Below are positions 35,873 to 44,994 of a DNA stretch of 64,000 nucleotides, in pieces. Under the pieces are notes generated by a model, which saw only the letters and a program-made list of their open reading frames with translations, did no database searches and was not told the DNA's origin. Each line of letters opens with the position of its first letter. Positions within the stretch are counted from its first letter, which is position 1. The translations under genes and the position numbers were made by a program. The DNA is from Bacteroidota bacterium (GTDB taxonomy: Bacteria; Bacteroidota; Bacteroidia; Flavobacteriales; Weeksellaceae). The stretch covers positions 124,001-188,000 of the forward strand of contig JAEWOR010000054.1 of NCBI GenBank assembly GCA_023399595.1, given 5' to 3'.

Positions 35873-38800
35873 TCACATTGTGTTAATGTTTATTTTAAAT
35901 TTCACCTCATCGATTTCTATTTCATCGAATGTTGGGAGTGAATTTACAAATTCTATTTTATCCGACAATACTTCATCTGAAATATATTGCTGATTATTGA
36001 TAATTTCTTGCTTAAATGGACAAGAATCTTCAATTTCAATTGAGATTTTATCCGTTAATTCGAAATCTTTTTCTTTTCTAAGATTCTGAATTCTATTGAT
36101 GAATTCTCTGGCAACTCCTTCTGATTTTAATTCTTTCGTTAGCGTCAAATCTAATGCCACAGTTGTTTTTCCGTCGCTTGCCACCGTCCAACCCGGAATG
36201 TCTTTGGTGGAAATTTCAACATCTTCAATTCCGATTTCATAACCTGCAATCGTCATTTTTCCGTCTTTTTCCAACTGGGTAATTTGCTCTGAACTTAATT
36301 GAGAAATTTCTCCAGCGACAGTTTTCATGTCTTTTCCAAGCTTAGAACCTAAAGCTTTGAAATTCGGCTTGATTTGTTTCACAATGAGATGTGAAGCTTC
36401 TTCAGCGTTAATCAATTGAAGTTCTTTTACGTTTACTTCTTGCTTAATGAGTTCCGAAACCGCTAAAATTTGCTCCTCGGTTTTCTTATCCAAAACAGGA
36501 ATCATCACTTTTTGAAGCGGTTGACGAACTTTTACGTTTTCCTTTTTTCTCAATGAAAAAACCATAGACGTAATACTTTGAGCCAAATGGGTTTTTTCCA
36601 CCAAATCGGTATCGATTAAGCTTTCATCTGCAACTGGGAAATCTGTTAAGTGAATTGAATTTGCATTGTTTTTTCCGGTAACAGCGTTCAAATCCTGATA
36701 CAACTGATCCATAAAGAATGGCGCAATTGGAGCGGAAAGTTTCGCCACCGTTTCCAAACAAGTGTATAAAGTTTGGTAAGCCGAAATTTTATCTTCGCTG
36801 TAATCGCCTTTCCAAAATCTTCGGCGACAAAGTCGAACGTACCAGTTTGACAAATTATCGTTCACAAAAGTATTGATGGCTCTTGCCACTTTCGTTGGTT
36901 CATAATCTTCGTAGAATGCTTTTACATCTTTAATGAGAAGATTCAATTCAGATAAAATCCAACGATCAATTTCTGGTCGGTTTTTAACTTCCGCTTCTGA
37001 ATAGTTGAAACCGTCAACATTCGCGTACAAAGCGAAGAAAGAATAGGTGTTGTAAAGCGTTCCGAAGAATTTTCTACGAACTTCATCAATTCCTTCAATA
37101 TCAAATTTCAAGTTTTCCCAAGGATTCGCATTTGAAATCATATACCAACGCGTAGCGTCTGGACCGTACACAGAAAGCGTTTCGAAAGGATCGACCGCAT
37201 TTCCGAGGCGTTTAGACATTTTTTGGCCATTTTTGTCCAAAACCAAACCGTTAGAAACCACATTTTTGTACGCCACAGAATCGAAAACCGTCGTCGCAAT
37301 CGCATGAAGCGTATAGAACCACCCACGAGTTTGGTCAACGCCTTCCGCAATGAAATCCGCAGGATATGCTTTTTTATCGTCGATTAATTCTTTGTTTTCA
37401 AACGGATAATGCAGCTGTGCGTAAGGCATAGAGCCCGAATCGAACCAAACGTCGATCAAGTCGCTTTCACGCTTCATTGGTTTTCCAGAATCGGAAACCA
37501 AGACAATTTTATCCACCACATTTTTATGAAGATCGATTAAGTCATAATTTTCTTCGGACATATTCCCGATTTCAAATCCTTTGAACGGATTTTCGTGCAT
37601 TTGTCCTGCAGCAATAGATTTTTCGATTTCGTTGTATAATTCTTCAACAGAACCAATAACTTTTTCTTCAACCTGTCCTGAGCTTGTGGAAGGGTCGGTA
37701 CGCCAAATTGGCAAAGGAATTCCCCAATATCTTGAACGGGAAAGATTCCAATCGTTTACGTTTTCTAACCAATTCGCAAAACGCCCTTCTCCAGTAGATT
37801 TTGGTTTCCAGTTGATGGTTTCGTTCAGCTCTACCAAACGGTTTTTCACTTGAGACATTTTTACAAACCAAGAATCCAAAGGATAATATAAAACCGGTTT
37901 GTCGGTTCTCCAGCAATGCGGATAGGAGTGAACGTATTTTTCCACCTTGAAAGCTCTGTTTTCTTCTTTCAGCTGAATCGCCAAATGAACATCCCAAGAT
38001 TTTTCAGGTGCTTTTCCTTCGTCGTAATATTCGTTTTTAATGTATTTTCCAGCGAAGACTTCAGGAACATTTGCTCCATGAATAAATTTTCCTTGCAAAT
38101 CCACCAAAGGAACTAAATTGTCGTGCTCGTCTTTCACCAACATTGGCGGAACGCCAGCATCTTTAGCTACTTTCGCATCATCTGCACCAAAAGTTGGCGC
38201 CGTGTGTACAATTCCTGTTCCGTCTTCCGTCGTTACGAAATCTCCGGGAATTACACGGAAAGCTTCTTCAGGATTTTCAGCAGGTAAAAACCAAGGAACA
38301 AGCTGTTCATAAGTTGTTCCCACCAAATCTGAACCTTTAAATTCTGCTAAAATTTGATAAGGAATGGTTTTGGATTCTGAAGTGTAATTCGCAAAATCTT
38401 CATCGGTTCCTTCCACAAATTTTTTCCCGAATTGTTTTGCTACCAAAGCTTTCGCCAAGATAATATTAATCGGTTCAAAAGTATATTGATTGAAGGTTTT
38501 TGCTAAAACATAATCGATTTTTGGACCAACTGTTAACGCCGTGTTGGAAGGTAAAGTCCAAGGTGTGGTTGTCCAAGCTAAAATGTAGATAGGTGCTTGT
38601 TTTTCATTATCGAATTCAGCCCAATGTAAAGCGCCTCCGCAAGTGTTTTCGGCAATATCGCAACTTTCAATTTTTGAAATACTAGCAATTTTAGAAGCGG
38701 TTTTTTCAGAAAGATTTTTTACTTTAAACTGAGCAACAACCGTCGTGTCTGAAACATCACGATAAGTTCCGGGTTGGTTCAATTCGTGAGAAGATAAACC

Positions 38801-39364
38801 AGTTCCTGCTTTTGGGGAATACGGCTGAATGGTGTAACCTTTGTACAAAAGTTCTTTGTTGTGCAATTGTTTTAACAACCACCAAACCGTTTCCATGTAT
38901 TTTGGTTTGTAGGTGATGTACGGATCTTCAAGATCTACCCAATAACCAATTTTTTCGGTAAGGTCATTCCACACATCGGTGTAGCGCATTACTGCTTCGC
39001 GACAGGCTTTGTTGTAATCTTCAATCGTGATTTTTTTGCCGATATCTTCTTTGGTGATGCCTAGTTCTTTTTCAACGCCCAATTCCACAGGAAGTCCGTG
39101 TGTATCCCAACCTGCTTTACGGAAAACTTGTTTCCCGTTTTGAGTTTGAAAACGACAAAAAATATCCTTAATTGCTCTCGCCATAACATGGTGAATTCCT
39201 GGTAATCCATTTGCAGAAGGCGGTCCTTCATAAAATACAAATTCTGGATACCCTTGGCGGATTTCCACAGATTTTTTGAATGTATCGTTATCTTTCCAAT
39301 TGGCAGCGATATTTTCTGCAACTTGGGTGAGATTGAGGTTTTTATATTCTGTAAACTTCTTCAT
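35873..39364 (-). CDS. ileS: Isoleucyl-tRNA synthetase
   Basis: Class I synthetase charging tRNA-Ile, 1163 residues, of the long Bacteroidota/eukaryote-like type. The HIGH-type motif is PSANGLPGIHHVMAR (near 54-68), an editing domain follows (TTPWTLPSNTAL, GTGIVHTAP), then the KMSKS loop GQKMSKRLGN (near 725) and the C-terminal anticodon-binding region. An unusual Pro-Ser-Thr-Ser-Ser-Gly-Gln heptapeptide at 558-564 comes from an inserted dispersed repeat and lies in a surface loop after PLPIWRTD, so activity is probably kept. A divergent 175-base region separates it from the pigment locus. Confidence 0.97.
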   Translation of the reverse strand: MKKFTEYKNLNLTQVAENIAANWKDNDTFKKSVEIRQGYPEFVFYEGPPSANGLPGIHHVMARAIKDIFCRFQTQNGKQVFRKAGWDTHGLPVELGVEKELGITKEDIGKKITIEDYNKACREAVMRYTDVWNDLTEKIGYWVDLEDPYITYKPKYMETVWWLLKQLHNKELLYKGYTIQPYSPKAGTGLSSHELNQPGTYRDVSDTTVVAQFKVKNLSEKTASKIASISKIESCDIAENTCGGALHWAEFDNEKQAPIYILAWTTTPWTLPSNTALTVGPKIDYVLAKTFNQYTFEPINIILAKALVAKQFGKKFVEGTDEDFANYTSESKTIPYQILAEFKGSDLVGTTYEQLVPWFLPAENPEEAFRVIPGDFVTTEDGTGIVHTAPTFGADDAKVAKDAGVPPMLVKDEHDNLVPLVDLQGKFIHGANVPEVFAGKYIKNEYYDEGKAPEKSWDVHLAIQLKEENRAFKVEKYVHSYPHCWRTDKPVLYYPLDSWFVKMSQVKNRLVELNETINWKPKSTGEGRFANWLENVNDWNLSRSRYWGIPLPIWRTDPSTSSGQVEEKVIGSVEELYNEIEKSIAAGQMHENPFKGFEIGNMSEENYDLIDLHKNVVDKIVLVSDSGKPMKRESDLIDVWFDSGSMPYAQLHYPFENKELIDDKKAYPADFIAEGVDQTRGWFYTLHAIATTVFDSVAYKNVVSNGLVLDKNGQKMSKRLGNAVDPFETLSVYGPDATRWYMISNANPWENLKFDIEGIDEVRRKFFGTLYNTYSFFALYANVDGFNYSEAEVKNRPEIDRWILSELNLLIKDVKAFYEDYEPTKVARAINTFVNDNLSNWYVRLCRRRFWKGDYSEDKISAYQTLYTCLETVAKLSAPIAPFFMDQLYQDLNAVTGKNNANSIHLTDFPVADESLIDTDLVEKTHLAQSITSMVFSLRKKENVKVRQPLQKVMIPVLDKKTEEQILAVSELIKQEVNVKELQLINAEEASHLIVKQIKPNFKALGSKLGKDMKTVAGEISQLSSEQITQLEKDGKMTIAGYEIGIEDVEISTKDIPGWTVASDGKTTVALDLTLTKELKSEGVAREFINRIQNLRKEKDFELTDKISIEIEDSCPFKQEIINNQQYISDEVLSDKIEFVNSLPTFDEIEIDEVKFKININTM
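37672..37696. repeat. Dispersed repeat inserted in frame in ileS
   Basis: The plus strand holds TCCTGAGCTTGTGGAAGGG, close to the CCTGAGCTTGTCGAAGG element known as a dispersed repeat in many bacterial genomes. In the ileS frame it encodes P-S-T-S-S-G-Q, a peptide foreign to the family at this loop. Confidence 0.7.
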
Positions 39365-39503
39365 TGAAATTTTCGAGTTTTTTAAACAAAAATTAAGTTT
39401 GCGAATATAGTGATTTTTAACGAAAAAAACTATGGTTTTATGACGATTATTGTTGGTTTTAAGCAGGTTATAAGATTGTTTTTATGTTTTTGAATGTTAA
39501 GGT

Positions 39504-39533
39504 TTTGTAAACGTCTAAAAAAAATTACATTTG
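39504..39533 (+). promoter_or_regulatory. Promoter of the CoA ligase gene (start of the pigment locus)
   Basis: TTTG (39504-39507), 18 bases, TACATTTG (39526-39533), a full consensus match. Only 6 bases separate it from the ATG at 39540, so the leader is absent or 1-2 bases long. Confidence 0.7.
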
Positions 39534-39539
39534 TAGTAA

Positions 39540-40841
39540 ATGAATGATTTAGAACTTTTTCCGTCTATAGAAAGAAAAACTTTACAAGAAATTTCTGATT
39601 TTCAAGCTCAGAAACTTCAAGAACTTTTGGAATATTTGAGCAAAAATTCACCTTACTACAAAAGGATTTTTGCTGAGAAGAATATCGATATTTCTGAAAT
39701 TCAATCTCTTGAAGACTTGAGAAAAATTCCAACGACTTGCAAAAATGATATTCAGCAAAATAACGATGATTTTTTCTGTGTCGATAGAGATAAGATTGTG
39801 GATTACAGCACAACTTCAGGAACTTTGGGCGATCCTGTAACCTTTGGTTTGTCGGATGCCGATTTGGAAAGGTTAGCATATAACGAAGCGATTTCTTTTG
39901 CGTGCGCGGGAATTAAAAAGGGCGACGTTGTACAAATGATAACGACCATAGATAAAAGGTTTATGGCGGGTTTAGCGTACTTTCTTGGACTCAGAAAAAT
40001 GGGAGCTAGTGTCGTAAGAATGGGACCTGGAGTTCCAGAATTGCAATGGGATTCTATTTTACGATATGAACCTAAATTTTTAATTACCGTTCCTTCATTT
40101 TTATTGAAAATGATAGACTTCGCTGAGAAAAATAATATCGATTTTCAAAATTCAAGTGTAAAAGCTGCGGTTTGCATTGGTGAAAGCATCAAAAATCAAG
40201 ATTTTTCAGACAATATTTTATCTCAAAAAATTAAGGAAAAATGGGATATTCAATTGTATTCCACTTATGCTTCAACGGAAATGAGCACGGCTTTTACGGA
40301 ATGTAAGTTTCAACAAGGAGGGCATCATCACCCAGAATTAATTATTACAGAAATTTTAGACGAAAATGAAAATTCTGTAGCAGAAGGAGAAAGCGGAGAA
40401 TTGGTGATTACCACTTTAGGTGTTGAAGCTATTCCATTATTGAGGTTTAAAACTGGAGACTTAGTAAAAGCCTATTACGAACCTTGTGAATGTGGGAGAA
40501 ATACTTTGAGACTTGGACCGGTTGTCGGAAGGAAGCAGCAAATGATAAAATACAAAGGAACAACTCTTTATCCGCCAGCAATGAACGATTTGTTGAATGA
40601 TTTTCCTGGTGTTTCTTGTTATCAAATCATTATAAAATCGAATGAAATTGGATTGGATGAAATTCTTTTAAAAATAAGTACAGATAACAATTCTGAAAGC
40701 TTTATTGCTGAAATAAGAGATCATTTTAGAGCAAAATTAAGGGTGAGTCCGAAAATTGAATGGGTGGATTTTGATGATTTAATAAAAGAAGTGATGCCTC
40801 AAAAATCCAGAAAACCAATAAGTTTTGTAGATTTACGATAA
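39540..40841 (+). CDS. Phenylacetate-CoA ligase-like AMP-forming acyl-activating enzyme
   Basis: Adenylate-forming enzyme of 433 residues. It has a DYSTTSGTLGDPVTFG nucleotide loop (near 88-103), YSTYASTEMSTAFTEC (near 240), and KTGDLVKAYYEPCECGRNT with the adenylate-binding Asp, then VGRKQQMIKYKGTTLYPPAM. It lacks the Lys-rich large C-terminal domain of fatty acyl-CoA ligases, which places it with PaaK-like enzymes that activate aryl acids. At the head of this locus it would load the aryl acid made by the ammonia-lyase onto CoA or ACP; the exact acid is inferred. Confidence 0.87.
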   Translation: MNDLELFPSIERKTLQEISDFQAQKLQELLEYLSKNSPYYKRIFAEKNIDISEIQSLEDLRKIPTTCKNDIQQNNDDFFCVDRDKIVDYSTTSGTLGDPVTFGLSDADLERLAYNEAISFACAGIKKGDVVQMITTIDKRFMAGLAYFLGLRKMGASVVRMGPGVPELQWDSILRYEPKFLITVPSFLLKMIDFAEKNNIDFQNSSVKAAVCIGESIKNQDFSDNILSQKIKEKWDIQLYSTYASTEMSTAFTECKFQQGGHHHPELIITEILDENENSVAEGESGELVITTLGVEAIPLLRFKTGDLVKAYYEPCECGRNTLRLGPVVGRKQQMIKYKGTTLYPPAMNDLLNDFPGVSCYQIIIKSNEIGLDEILLKISTDNNSESFIAEIRDHFRAKLRVSPKIEWVDFDDLIKEVMPQKSRKPISFVDLR

Positions 40842-40866
40842 TTAAATTTTTAAAAATAAATAAACT

Positions 40867-41466
40867 ATGAAAAAATTATTATTCACTGTACTAATGTCCG
40901 CTACTACATTAGTATTTGCACAAAGTATGAGAGTAGAATCTGGAGATTTCAAATTCTTAAAAGATCAGACAGAGTTTAATGTAAAATTCGATTTTAAAGA
41001 TGCTACTTTTTATAAGGAAAAGATGGATGAAGAAGATTTTATTAATAAAAGAGTTGGTGAGATTTCCAAAGACAAAGGGGAAGCTGAGGCTGGAAAATGG
41101 TTAAAGGATTGGGAATATTCTAAAAAAGAATCTTTTTAGGATAAATTTTTGGCTTCATTGAATAAAGGTGGCGATAGAAAAGGAAAAGCAGGAAGCTCCG
41201 CTCCTTATACTTTAATTGTAAAAACGGTTTGGATTTATCCGGGTTGGTTTGCGGGAGTTATGAATCAGCCAGCAAAAGTAAGTACAGATCTTGTTTTTGT
41301 AGAAGCTAAAAACCCTAAAAATGTGCTGTTGATGATTTCTAGTGAAAATGCTCCTGGTGATGGTAATTTTATTGGTGTGGCTAATAATAATGATAGAATT
41401 GCGGAAGGTTATGCTAAAACAGGAAAATCTTTGGCAAAAATGATTGCAAAAGGCGCTAAAAAGTAA
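40867..41466 (+). pseudogene. Secreted protein of unknown family, interrupted by an in-frame amber codon
   Basis: Signal peptide (about 1-19, LVFAQS) and about 180 further residues. TAG at 41137-41139 splits it; the frame resumes directly (DKFLASLNK ...) and runs to 41466. The adjacent gene is a paralogue: FLKDQTEFNV, WLKDWEY, YTLIVKTVWIYPGWFAG and FVEAKNPKNVLL align with FLKDQNEINV, WLLEWNEY, YTLIVEPVWIYAGWNAG and FVETENPQNVLL. In that alignment the stop falls on a Leu codon (TTG or TTA to TAG is one change). The intact remainder suggests a recent mutation, suppression or sequencing error. Function unknown. Confidence 0.85.
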
Positions 41467-41472
41467 AACATT

Positions 41473-42078
41473 ATGAAAAAGAGTTTACTATTTTTCGTTT
41501 TCTTTATATGTACATTTGTTTTTAGTCAAATTAAAGTTATTTCTGGAAAATTTGATTTTTTAAAAGATCAAAACGAAATAAATGTGGTTGTTAATTATGA
41601 CCATGTTAAATTTCAAGTTGAAAATTACACTGAACAGCAATATATTGATATCAGAAAGAATGTTATCCTAAGAAGTTCAATTAAAACAAAAGCGGATTGG
41701 GATAAATGGCTATTAGAGTGGAATGAGTATAAAAATAATGGATACTTAGATGTATTTATTAAAAGCATTAATAAGTCTAAAAAGTTGAAATTTGGGAGAA
41801 ATATCAATACTCAATATACTCTAATTGTTGAACCAGTATGGATTTATGCAGGGTGGAATGCGGGAATGTGGTCTCAAGAAGCAAAATTAAGTACCATATT
41901 AAAATTTGTGGAAACGGAAAATCCTCAAAATGTTTTGTTGGAGTATGAGACTGATAAAATTCATGGTGTCTCTGAACGCGTAAAAGATTCGTTTATGGAA
42001 TATGGAAGAATAGCTTCTGCATTTGATGTAACTGGAAAGTACTTTTATTCACACCTTATAAGGAAAATTAAAAAATAA
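41473..42078 (+). CDS. Secreted protein of unknown family, paralogue of the preceding gene
   Basis: A 201-residue protein with a signal peptide (about 1-18, FVFSQ). It is the intact copy of the interrupted gene 6 bases upstream, with an estimated one-third identity along the whole length. Conserved points are SGKFDFLKDQNEIN, WDKWLLEWN, YTLIVEPVWIYAGW, WSQEAKLST and the basic C-terminus. I recognise no domain. The location just after the CoA ligase suggests only a possible envelope role linked to the pigment locus. A 14-bp stem terminator follows. Confidence 0.8.
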   Translation: MKKSLLFFVFFICTFVFSQIKVISGKFDFLKDQNEINVVVNYDHVKFQVENYTEQQYIDIRKNVILRSSIKTKADWDKWLLEWNEYKNNGYLDVFIKSINKSKKLKFGRNINTQYTLIVEPVWIYAGWNAGMWSQEAKLSTILKFVETENPQNVLLEYETDKIHGVSERVKDSFMEYGRIASAFDVTGKYFYSHLIRKIKK

Positions 42079-42106
42079 AAAAGCGGTCAATTTTGACCGC
42101 TTTTTT
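42077..42106. terminator. Bidirectional terminator between convergent genes
   Basis: AAAAAAGCGGTCAA / TTGACCGCTTTTTT, a 14-bp stem with a 2-base centre. It overlaps the stop codons of both the secreted protein gene (+) and the flavoenzyme gene (-). Confidence 0.85.
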
Positions 42107-43352
42107 ATGATTGAGTTTCTTTTTCTTGACGAATTAAATGAGCTAAATTAGCAATTACATGATCGTGTTTTTTTACAAAAGGATTTTCTTTGTTCCAAAC
42201 GTATCCTGCTAAAACAGCGCAAATTTTTCTTTTTACATCTGGGTTTTCTGGGTGATGGAAAAATAATTCCTGAAGATTTCCCGTGTACCATTCTTTTATA
42301 TAGGTAGTAAACACGGCTACGCCTTCCAAGATATAATCTGAGTATTCCTTTTCCCAATCTACAGTTTTGCCTTTTAGTTGTCGGATGGCTAATTTAGAAG
42401 CTAGCATTCCAGACTCTGTTGCGAAAGCCATTCCTGATGAGAAAACTGGATCTAAAAACTCTGCAGCATTTCCTGTTAACGCAAAACCATCACCATAAAG
42501 TTGTTTTACAGCACAAGAATAATCTTTTAGATGTCTTGGTTCAAATAAAAACTCTACATCTCCAAATCTTTTTACATAATAATCGGATAAAGAAATGGCT
42601 TTTCTTAAAGCCTCTGAGGTATCTCTGTTTTCAGAAAGCCTTTCGATGTATTCGGTTGGTCCTACAATCCCTAAACTTGTTTTTCCATTGGAAAAAGGAA
42701 TTACCCATAACCAAACTTCAGTTTCTATAATATCGAAAGAAATAAGAGTGCCTTCTTGTCCTTCTTCTCTGTTAATATCTTCTACATGAGAAAAAATTGC
42801 AGAATGTGGAGAAAGTTTAGACGGTTTTTCTAAATCTAATAATCTCGGTAAAACTCTTCCGTATCCACTAGAATCGATTACAAATTTGGCGTGAATTTCT
42901 TTGGTCTCGCCATCTTTGGTTTTTACCGTGGTGATAGAGTCGCTTCCGTTGAATTCAATAGCAACAACTTCCGTTTCGAATTCTAAATCAATTCCTTTAT
43001 TAATGACTTCCTGAGCTAGTGTGTTATCAAAATCAGCTCTTGGAACTTGCCAAGTCCAATCCCATCCTTCACCAAATTTCTTACTAAAATCGAAAATGCA
43101 AACTTCTTCACCTCGCAAAAACCTTGCTCCCCATTTTTTTTCGAAGCCCATTTTATCTAAAGCAGGAAACAATCCCGCTTCGTCAAAATGATCCATAACT
43201 CTTGGGATTAAGCTTTCGCCAACAACAAGACGAGGGAATTTGGTTTTTTCAACCACTTTTACATTGACTCCGTTTTTTTTGAGATATGCAGAAGAAACAC
43301 AGCCAGAAGGTCCTGCTCCAATTACAAGAACGTCAACAAATTCTTTCATCAT
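42105..43352 (-). CDS. FAD-dependent oxidoreductase of the tryptophan-halogenase family
   Basis: A 415-residue flavoenzyme: FAD site VIGAGPSGCVSS (9-21), GESLIPRV (45-52), KKWGARF with Lys72/73, and WLWVIP (214-219). The last matches the WxWxIP motif of flavin-dependent halogenases, and a Lys before W/F-G-A is where these enzymes hold the haloamine. Flexirubins of several Bacteroidota are chlorinated, so ring halogenation of the aryl group is the leading hypothesis; a monooxygenase role is the alternative, because WxWxIP also occurs in non-halogenating relatives. It is transcribed against its neighbours, divergent from the ammonia-lyase. Start is ATG at 43352 or 43349. Confidence 0.83.
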   Translation of the reverse strand: MMKEFVDVLVIGAGPSGCVSSAYLKKNGVNVKVVEKTKFPRLVVGESLIPRVMDHFDEAGLFPALDKMGFEKKWGARFLRGEEVCIFDFSKKFGEGWDWTWQVPRADFDNTLAQEVINKGIDLEFETEVVAIEFNGSDSITTVKTKDGETKEIHAKFVIDSSGYGRVLPRLLDLEKPSKLSPHSAIFSHVEDINREEGQEGTLISFDIIETEVWLWVIPFSNGKTSLGIVGPTEYIERLSENRDTSEALRKAISLSDYYVKRFGDVEFLFEPRHLKDYSCAVKQLYGDGFALTGNAAEFLDPVFSSGMAFATESGMLASKLAIRQLKGKTVDWEKEYSDYILEGVAVFTTYIKEWYTGNLQELFFHHPENPDVKRKICAVLAGYVWNKENPFVKKHDHVIANLAHLIRQEKETQS

Positions 43353-43448
43353 GCCAATTTTTTTTAATTTGAAATTTACATTTTATATATTTGCCGCAAA
43401 ATAGGTACAAATATTTTTTAACAAATTTATAATATATTGCCATAATTC

Positions 43449-44975
43449 ATGAAATTAAATGAACATTTATCAATAAAAAATTTTCTAAAAATAATCTTTG
43501 AGAATGAAAAGCTAGAGCTAGACGAGTCTTTAATTAATAGAGTTGAAGAAAGTTTTCAGTTTTTAAAAGATTTTTCCAAAGAAAAAGTTATTTATGGCGT
43601 AAACACTGGGTTTGGTCCAATGGCTCAGTTTAAGATTAGCGATGATGATACCCATCAATTGCAATATAATCTTATTAGAAGTCATTGCTCGGGAATGGGC
43701 AAATTGCTAAGTCCTGTAGAAGTGAAGGCCAGTATGTTAGCCCGTATGAATACCCTTTCTCTTGGAAATTCTGGAGTGCACGTTTCGGTGGTTCATTTGT
43801 TAAAAGAATTGGTGAATAGAGATATTATACCACTTATTTTTGAACATGGTGGCGTTGGAGCAAGTGGAGATTTGGTTCAATTGGCGCATTTAGCTTTAAT
43901 TCTTATTGGTGAAGGTGAAGTTTTCTACAAAGGAGAAAGGAAATCTACCAAAGAAGTTTTTGAAATTGAAGGTCTTAGTCCCATAAATATTCATATTCGT
44001 GAAGGGATTGGCTTAATGAATGGAACTTCTGTAATGTCAGGAGTGGGTGTTGTAAATACTTATCACGCAAGAAAACTAGTAGACCTTTCTATTAAGTTTT
44101 CATGTGCGATTAACGAAATTGTTCAAGCTTATGACGATCATTATTCTGAAAGACTAAATTCAGCCAAAAAACAAGTTGGACAGCAAGAAATTGCTTTAAA
44201 AATGCGTGAATACCTTTCGGATAGTCAGTTGGTTAGGAAAAGAGAAGATCATTTATATCAAAAATTTGAAGATCAAGAAAAAATCTTTAAAGACAAAGTT
44301 CAAGAATATTATTCTTTAAGATGTGTTCCGCAGATTCTAGGTCCTGTTTTGGATACTTTGAACTTTACAGAGCAAATTTTAGAGAACGAAATTAATTCTG
44401 CCAATGATAATCCAATTATTTGCACGGGAGAAAAACATGTTTTCCACGGCGGGAACTTCCATGGAGATTATATTTCTCTGGAAATGGACAAGTTGAAAAT
44501 TGTAATCACTAAACTTACAATGCTAGCGGAAAGACAGTTGAATTATCTATTAAATTATAAAATTAACGAACTTCTTCCTCCATTTGTCAACCTCGGAAAA
44601 TTAGGTTTCAACTTCGGAATGCAAGGGGTTCAGTTTACAGCAACTTCTACAACAGCTGAAAACCAAATGTTGTCGAATCCAATGTATGTTCACAGTATTC
44701 CTAACAATAATGACAATCAGGATATTGTAAGCATGGGAACCAACTCTGCAGTAATTTGTAGAAAAGTTATCGAAAATGCTTTTGAAGTTTTAGCAATTGA
44801 ATTAATAACGATTGTTCAAGCGATTGATGCTTTAGAGTACAAGGATAAAGTATCTTCGTCTACTAGAAAATTGTATGATGAGGTGAGAGAGATTATTCCA
44901 ACATTCTCAGAAGATTTGGTGTTTTATCCATATTTAGAGAAAGTAAAAAATTATCTTCTTGCAACTAAAGCTTAA
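43449..44975 (+). CDS. Aromatic amino acid ammonia-lyase, tyrosine type
   Basis: Deaminates an aromatic amino acid to the trans-aryl-acrylate with a self-formed MIO cofactor. The 508 residues include VIYGVNTGFG with the catalytic Tyr49, the MIO triad Ala138-Ser139-Gly140 in GGVGASGDL, NSANDNPI and QGVQFTATSTTAENQ. The selectivity loop reads Ser78-His79 (IRSHCSGMG), the SH pair shared by TAL and HAL. Much of the sequence, as I recall it, matches the Flavobacterium johnsoniae tyrosine ammonia-lyase very closely, favouring 4-coumarate as product and polyene starter. No hut genes are near, which argues against a histidase. Confidence 0.93.
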   Translation: MKLNEHLSIKNFLKIIFENEKLELDESLINRVEESFQFLKDFSKEKVIYGVNTGFGPMAQFKISDDDTHQLQYNLIRSHCSGMGKLLSPVEVKASMLARMNTLSLGNSGVHVSVVHLLKELVNRDIIPLIFEHGGVGASGDLVQLAHLALILIGEGEVFYKGERKSTKEVFEIEGLSPINIHIREGIGLMNGTSVMSGVGVVNTYHARKLVDLSIKFSCAINEIVQAYDDHYSERLNSAKKQVGQQEIALKMREYLSDSQLVRKREDHLYQKFEDQEKIFKDKVQEYYSLRCVPQILGPVLDTLNFTEQILENEINSANDNPIICTGEKHVFHGGNFHGDYISLEMDKLKIVITKLTMLAERQLNYLLNYKINELLPPFVNLGKLGFNFGMQGVQFTATSTTAENQMLSNPMYVHSIPNNNDNQDIVSMGTNSAVICRKVIENAFEVLAIELITIVQAIDALEYKDKVSSSTRKLYDEVREIIPTFSEDLVFYPYLEKVKNYLLATKA

Positions 44976-44994
44976 TATTTTTAAATATAAAACC

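Noticed and set aside
37581..38312. Several plus-strand open frames opposite ileS
   Set aside because: All lie antisense to the strongly conserved ileS frame and have no independent support.
42419..42789. Plus-strand frames opposite the flavoenzyme gene
   Set aside because: Antisense shadows with no conserved pattern; the minus-strand frame has clear FAD and WxWxIP motifs.
43449..44975. Histidine ammonia-lyase (hutH)
   Set aside because: The Ser-His loop alone allows HAL or TAL, but the close match to the known flavobacterial tyrosine enzyme and the pigment context, with no hut genes, favour TAL.
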